The notes beneath the pieces were generated by a model. The model did no database searches. It had not been told where the DNA came from and saw only the letters and a list, made by a program, of their open reading frames with translations. Both the position numbers and the translations under genes were made by a program. Positions 6,216 through 8,471 of a stretch of 8,471 bases of DNA are shown piece after piece. Numbering within the stretch: position 1 is the stretch's first letter; every line of letters starts with the position of its first letter. This DNA comes from an uncultured Phycisphaerales bacterium (GTDB lineage: Bacteria; Planctomycetota; Phycisphaerae; Phycisphaerales; UBA1924). The stretch covers positions 1 through 8,471 of the forward strand of contig CALFMQ010000167.1 of the NCBI GenBank assembly GCA_937879825.1, given 5' to 3'.

Positions 6216-8243
6216 CTAGGTGCGCATGCGGAGGGCGAAGGCCCACCACTCGACCGCGAGGAGTGCCGCGGCGGCGAGGACGAACCACCACCAGATCTCG
6301 CGCGGGGCGAGGCGTGCAACGGCGGTCGTGGCGACGGACCGGCCCGCGATGGTGAGGGTGTCGCGGGTGGCGAGACCGGACTCGATGGGATCGAGAACAC
6401 TGGCAGCGATGGCGGGCCTGCCTTCGACTGAATACACACCGGCGAACGGGAGCGACCCGACGGCGAGCGTGCCGGAGGGCGCGGGGGGAACTCGGCGCGA
6501 GAATCCCGCCGGGCCGGTCACGACGGCGTCGGTCGTGGTCGGACTCCACCGGAGGTCTACCGACGCTCCGGTGTGTGCGATGGTTCCCGCCTCGCCTTCG
6601 GTGTTGGCGGCGCCGGCGAGTTGCTCGATCGCGTTGGCCATGAAGACGGGGAAGGAGGGCTCCTTCCACCAGTTGGTCTCATCGAGCGTGAATGCGATGA
6701 CGATGCGGCGGGCGGTATCGCGGAGTTCGGCGATCAGGGGGCCGTCGGAGCCGCGCGCGATGACGCGGGCGTCGCGCACGGCGGCGCCGGGGGCTTCGGT
6801 ATCGGGGAGGACGATGGCGCGGGGTTTGTTGATGATGGTGGCGGCGAACGTGACGCCGCGCATCAGCGGGTCCGAGCGGGTCCAGAACGCGACTTGTGTG
6901 GGGCGGGCGGTCTCGACCGACTCGACGAGGAGCGCGGGGATGGGGAGGCCGGCGCCGAAACTGATGGTTGGGATCGGCGGCACACGCGATGGGCGGACGG
7001 CGTCGAAGATCACGATGTCGGCGTCGATGGTGGACGCGGCCTCGTACTCCGACGCGCTGACGGCGCGGGGCCGGGCCCCGACGATGGCCTCGATCGCGTC
7101 GACGAGCGAAGCGGACGCTGCGGTCTGCGCGGCGTCATCGGGCCGGACGAGCCAGATACGGGGCGGCGCGGGCGACTCGAGCATCATCCAAGCGGCGTTG
7201 TCGGAGGCGAGCGCATCGCTCGCGATCAGGCGGAGTTCCAGAAGGCCGCCGTTCGGAGCAACCAACTCGAACGATCTTGTGGCGCGGCCCGGCGCATCGG
7301 GCGCTGCGCGGGGGAGATCGAGTGTCCATGCGCCGATGTCGAGGGGCGCTTGGGCCGAGTCCGTCAAGAGTGTTGCCTTAAGCGCGATGGAGCGGGCGCG
7401 GTCGGCGTTGTGCTCGATGGCGCAGAAAACACGGATCAGGGACGGATCGTCGTAGTCGCGGCGGGCGGAGAGCGCCACGATGGATGCGTTCTCGGGCGGG
7501 CGTTCGCTCTCTGGTTGACCGACGCGGATGAACTCGAAGTTCACATCGCCCAGGCCGGTCAGCGAAGTCCCCGTGCCGCGCTGGAGGCGCTCGGCGTCGC
7601 TTCCATCTGAGAAGAGGACGACACGGACCGGCGTTGAGTCGGCGCCCTCGGAGTCCCCTGAGGCGGGAGCGGTCATGGCTCTGAGGAGCTGGAAGAGGGG
7701 CTCGGGGTCGCCGGGCTCATCGGTCTGTTCGATCGCGGCGATGGCGGCGACGGCGGCACCGGCGTCGGCACCGTCGGAGTAGCGCACAACAGGCCGGGAG
7801 GCGCTGGAGACGATTGAGAAGCGGGCGTCCCTGGCGTCGGCGAGGCGTCGGAGGAGGTCGCCGGCGCGGGACTTGGCTTCGTCGAGGCGGGTGGCGCCGG
7901 TCCCGGGACTGGGTGCTGCCATCGATGCGGAGTGGTCGAGGACGATGATGGTCCGGCCCGGGGGCAGGGTCCGGACTTCGAGGACCGGGCGGGCGAGTGC
8001 GCCCGCAAGGAGCGCCAGTATCAGGAGTTGCAGCAAGAGGAGCCACGAGGGGCGGATCAGCCGCCAGGGGACATTGACCTGGAGATCGCGTGCGGCGTCT
8101 TGCCAGAGCATTGAAGAAGAGACGCGGACGGGGCGGCGGCGCAGTTTGAGGAAGTAGAACAGGAGCAGGACGGGAAGTCCGATAGAAAGGGCCAACATGC
8201 CCGCGGCGGGGTCCAGGAAGCTGAGTGTCGCGGGGTCGGGCAT
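6216..8243 (-). CDS. BatA-type membrane protein with a von Willebrand factor A domain
   Basis: The 675-residue product opens with a BatA (aerotolerance regulator N-terminal) module: a membrane segment at about 14-33, then the basic Y-F-L-K-L-R-R-R-P-V-R-V-S-S-S-M-L-W stretch (30-47) and a second membrane segment at about 66-86. A vWA domain follows (about 97-240), with an intact metal-site motif D-H-S-A-S (103-107) and F-S-D-G-S-D (211-216); T174 may be the third ligand. Residues about 360-460 look like the glutamine-amidotransferase-like fold often found in this family, without an evident catalytic triad. A third membrane segment (about 649-670) ends in R-M-R-T. Basic residues flank the membrane segments so that the vWA part should be periplasmic. 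Relatives usually sit beside a MoxR AAA+ ATPase and a DUF58 protein; neither is in the window. It is the first gene of the minus-strand run. The exact role is unknown; BatA was linked to aerotolerance in Bacteroides, which need not apply here. Confidence 0.9.
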   Translation of the reverse strand: MPDPATLSFLDPAAGMLALSIGLPVLLLFYFLKLRRRPVRVSSSMLWQDAARDLQVNVPWRLIRPSWLLLLQLLILALLAGALARPVLEVRTLPPGRTIIVLDHSASMAAPSPGTGATRLDEAKSRAGDLLRRLADARDARFSIVSSASRPVVRYSDGADAGAAVAAIAAIEQTDEPGDPEPLFQLLRAMTAPASGDSEGADSTPVRVVLFSDGSDAERLQRGTGTSLTGLGDVNFEFIRVGQPESERPPENASIVALSARRDYDDPSLIRVFCAIEHNADRARSIALKATLLTDSAQAPLDIGAWTLDLPRAAPDAPGRATRSFELVAPNGGLLELRLIASDALASDNAAWMMLESPAPPRIWLVRPDDAAQTAASASLVDAIEAIVGARPRAVSASEYEAASTIDADIVIFDAVRPSRVPPIPTISFGAGLPIPALLVESVETARPTQVAFWTRSDPLMRGVTFAATIINKPRAIVLPDTEAPGAAVRDARVIARGSDGPLIAELRDTARRIVIAFTLDETNWWKEPSFPVFMANAIEQLAGAANTEGEAGTIAHTGASVDLRWSPTTTDAVVTGPAGFSRRVPPAPSGTLAVGSLPFAGVYSVEGRPAIAASVLDPIESGLATRDTLTIAGRSVATTAVARLAPREIWWWFVLAAAALLAVEWWAFALRMRT

Positions 8244-8327
8244 CCGGCCGGCATGGTATCCGGACGAGAATTGTTGGTGGAATCTTCGCCCGCTTTAACA
8301 GGGGGGTGCCTTTTCGTGAATTTTCTG

Positions 8328-8355
8328 TTGGCAGCGGCCGCATCATCGGTATATT
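8328..8355 (+). promoter_or_regulatory. Sigma70-like promoter pointing right
   Basis: TTGGCA at 8328-8333 and TATATT at 8350-8355 each differ by one base from the consensus -35 and -10 hexamers, with a 16-base spacer. This stands out in otherwise GC-rich sequence and lies in an intergenic region. Transcription would start near 8362 and run away from the vWA gene, with a leader of about 85 bases before the ATG at 8447. The spacer contains a GCGGCCGC palindrome (8334-8341), probably by chance. Confidence 0.55.
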
Positions 8356-8405
8356 CGGTGTGTATCCCGCCTCGTTCTGATTCCGTTGGTGAGGTGGGTT
8401 GCCTA

Positions 8406-8441
8406 CATGTCGGGAGGAAACACGTCACTCCCCCTGACATG
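8406..8441 (+). promoter_or_regulatory. Imperfect inverted repeat / RNA hairpin in the leader
   Basis: CATGTCGGGAGGA (8406-8418) pairs with TCCCCCTGACATG (8429-8441) around a ten-base loop. Of 13 positions, 11 are Watson-Crick, one is G-U (8412/8435) and one is an A-C mismatch (8415/8432). The left arm includes GGGAGG, a Shine-Dalgarno-like sequence that would be hidden in the stem. No T run follows, so it is not a standard terminator. It could be a translational control element of the rightward transcript or, as DNA, an operator for a dimeric regulator. Confidence 0.5.
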
Positions 8442-8446
8442 AATAG

Positions 8447-8471
8447 ATGAGTGCCCGGTCGGCGGAAGCCG
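8447..8471 (+). CDS. Possible start of a rightward gene, cut by the window edge
   Basis: ATG at 8447 opens a frame reading M-S-A-R-S-A-E-A to the window end. It lies downstream of a good promoter and a hairpin, which is the main reason to propose it. There is no ribosome site at normal distance; the nearest purine-rich block ends about 29 bases upstream, inside the hairpin stem. GTG at 8451 in another frame is an alternative. Eight residues are too few to say what the protein is. Confidence 0.25.

Larger units (their letters stand above)
1924..8243 (-). other. Probable four-gene operon: vWA, beta-barrel, Hsp70, alkaline phosphatase
   Basis: Four genes follow one another on the minus strand with gaps of 24, 25 and 46 bases and no hairpin-plus-T-run terminator between them. 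The first gap is at 6192-6215, the second at 5225-5249 and the third at 3316-3361. Distances this short usually mean co-transcription. The phosphatase could also be read separately, because its gap is the longest and contains a -10-like TACAAT and a good ribosome site. Confidence 0.6.
8244..8446. other. Divergent intergenic region
   Basis: About 200 bases separate the vWA gene (leftward) from a possible rightward start at 8447. It is less GC-rich than the genes, with several A/T runs such as 'ccttttcgtgaattttctg'. It holds the rightward promoter and hairpin listed separately. For the leftward run the best I can find is TTAAAG (8298-8293), 17 bases and AACAAT (8275-8270), which is a poor match. 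No ribosome site precedes the vWA start; a CCGGCCGG palindrome (8244-8251) abuts it. Confidence 0.6.

Noticed and set aside
6220..7455. Plus-strand open frame (411 codons) opposite the vWA gene
   Set aside because: Ala/Arg/Ser/Thr-rich shadow of a gene with intact vWA and BatA motifs. The overlapping frame at 6573-7610 was rejected for the same reason.
8270..8298. Leftward promoter TTAAAG-17-AACAAT for the vWA operon
   Set aside because: Three mismatches in the -35 and two in the -10 are too weak to call, although spacing and position fit.
8253..8450. 65-codon plus-strand frame in the divergent gap
   Set aside because: It begins only ten bases from the vWA start, covers the predicted promoter and has no ribosome site or family resemblance. 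A short hydrophobic stretch (F-L-L-A-A-A-A) is not enough.

Overview
The window is GC-rich bacterial DNA, almost entirely coding, with gaps of 1 to 46 bases between genes and one larger divergent gap at the right end. It most likely comes from a planctomycete, perhaps the Phycisphaerae. The signs are a giant WD40 protein with an 'F-R-G-W-E-Y-x-Y-L' linker like that of planctomycete kinase/WD40 fusions, a BatA/vWA membrane protein, an outer-membrane barrel resembling DUF6268, and start sites that mostly lack Shine-Dalgarno sequences. This assignment rests on recalled family knowledge; no search was run.

Layout: (1) 1-1922, plus strand: the C-terminal part of a protein whose start lies left of the window, with 14 WD40 repeats (probably two seven-bladed propellers). 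(2) 1924-8243, minus strand: four closely spaced genes read right to left. They are a BatA-type vWA membrane protein (8243-6216), an outer-membrane beta-barrel (6191-5250), an HscA-type Hsp70 (5224-3362) and a Tat-exported PhoA-family alkaline phosphatase (3315-1924). Gaps are 24, 25 and 46 bases, so they may form one transcript. The phosphatase may also have its own start signals. It meets the WD40 gene tail to tail with one base between the stop codons. (3) 8244-8471: a divergent intergenic region with a good sigma70-like promoter pointing right, then an imperfect 13-bp hairpin, then a possible start codon at 8447 for a gene running off the edge.

Three of the four minus-strand products belong to the cell envelope: an inner-membrane vWA protein, an outer-membrane barrel and an exported phosphatase. 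The fourth is a cytosolic chaperone of the iron-sulfur-assembly type, without its usual partners (IscU, HscB, ferredoxin) in view. A shared envelope function is possible but is inference.

I found no CRISPR array, tRNA, rRNA, insertion sequence, integrase or recognisable defence system. All five main genes belong to known families. The least explained parts are the promoter plus hairpin leader at 8328-8450 and the unusual gene combination of the minus-strand run.
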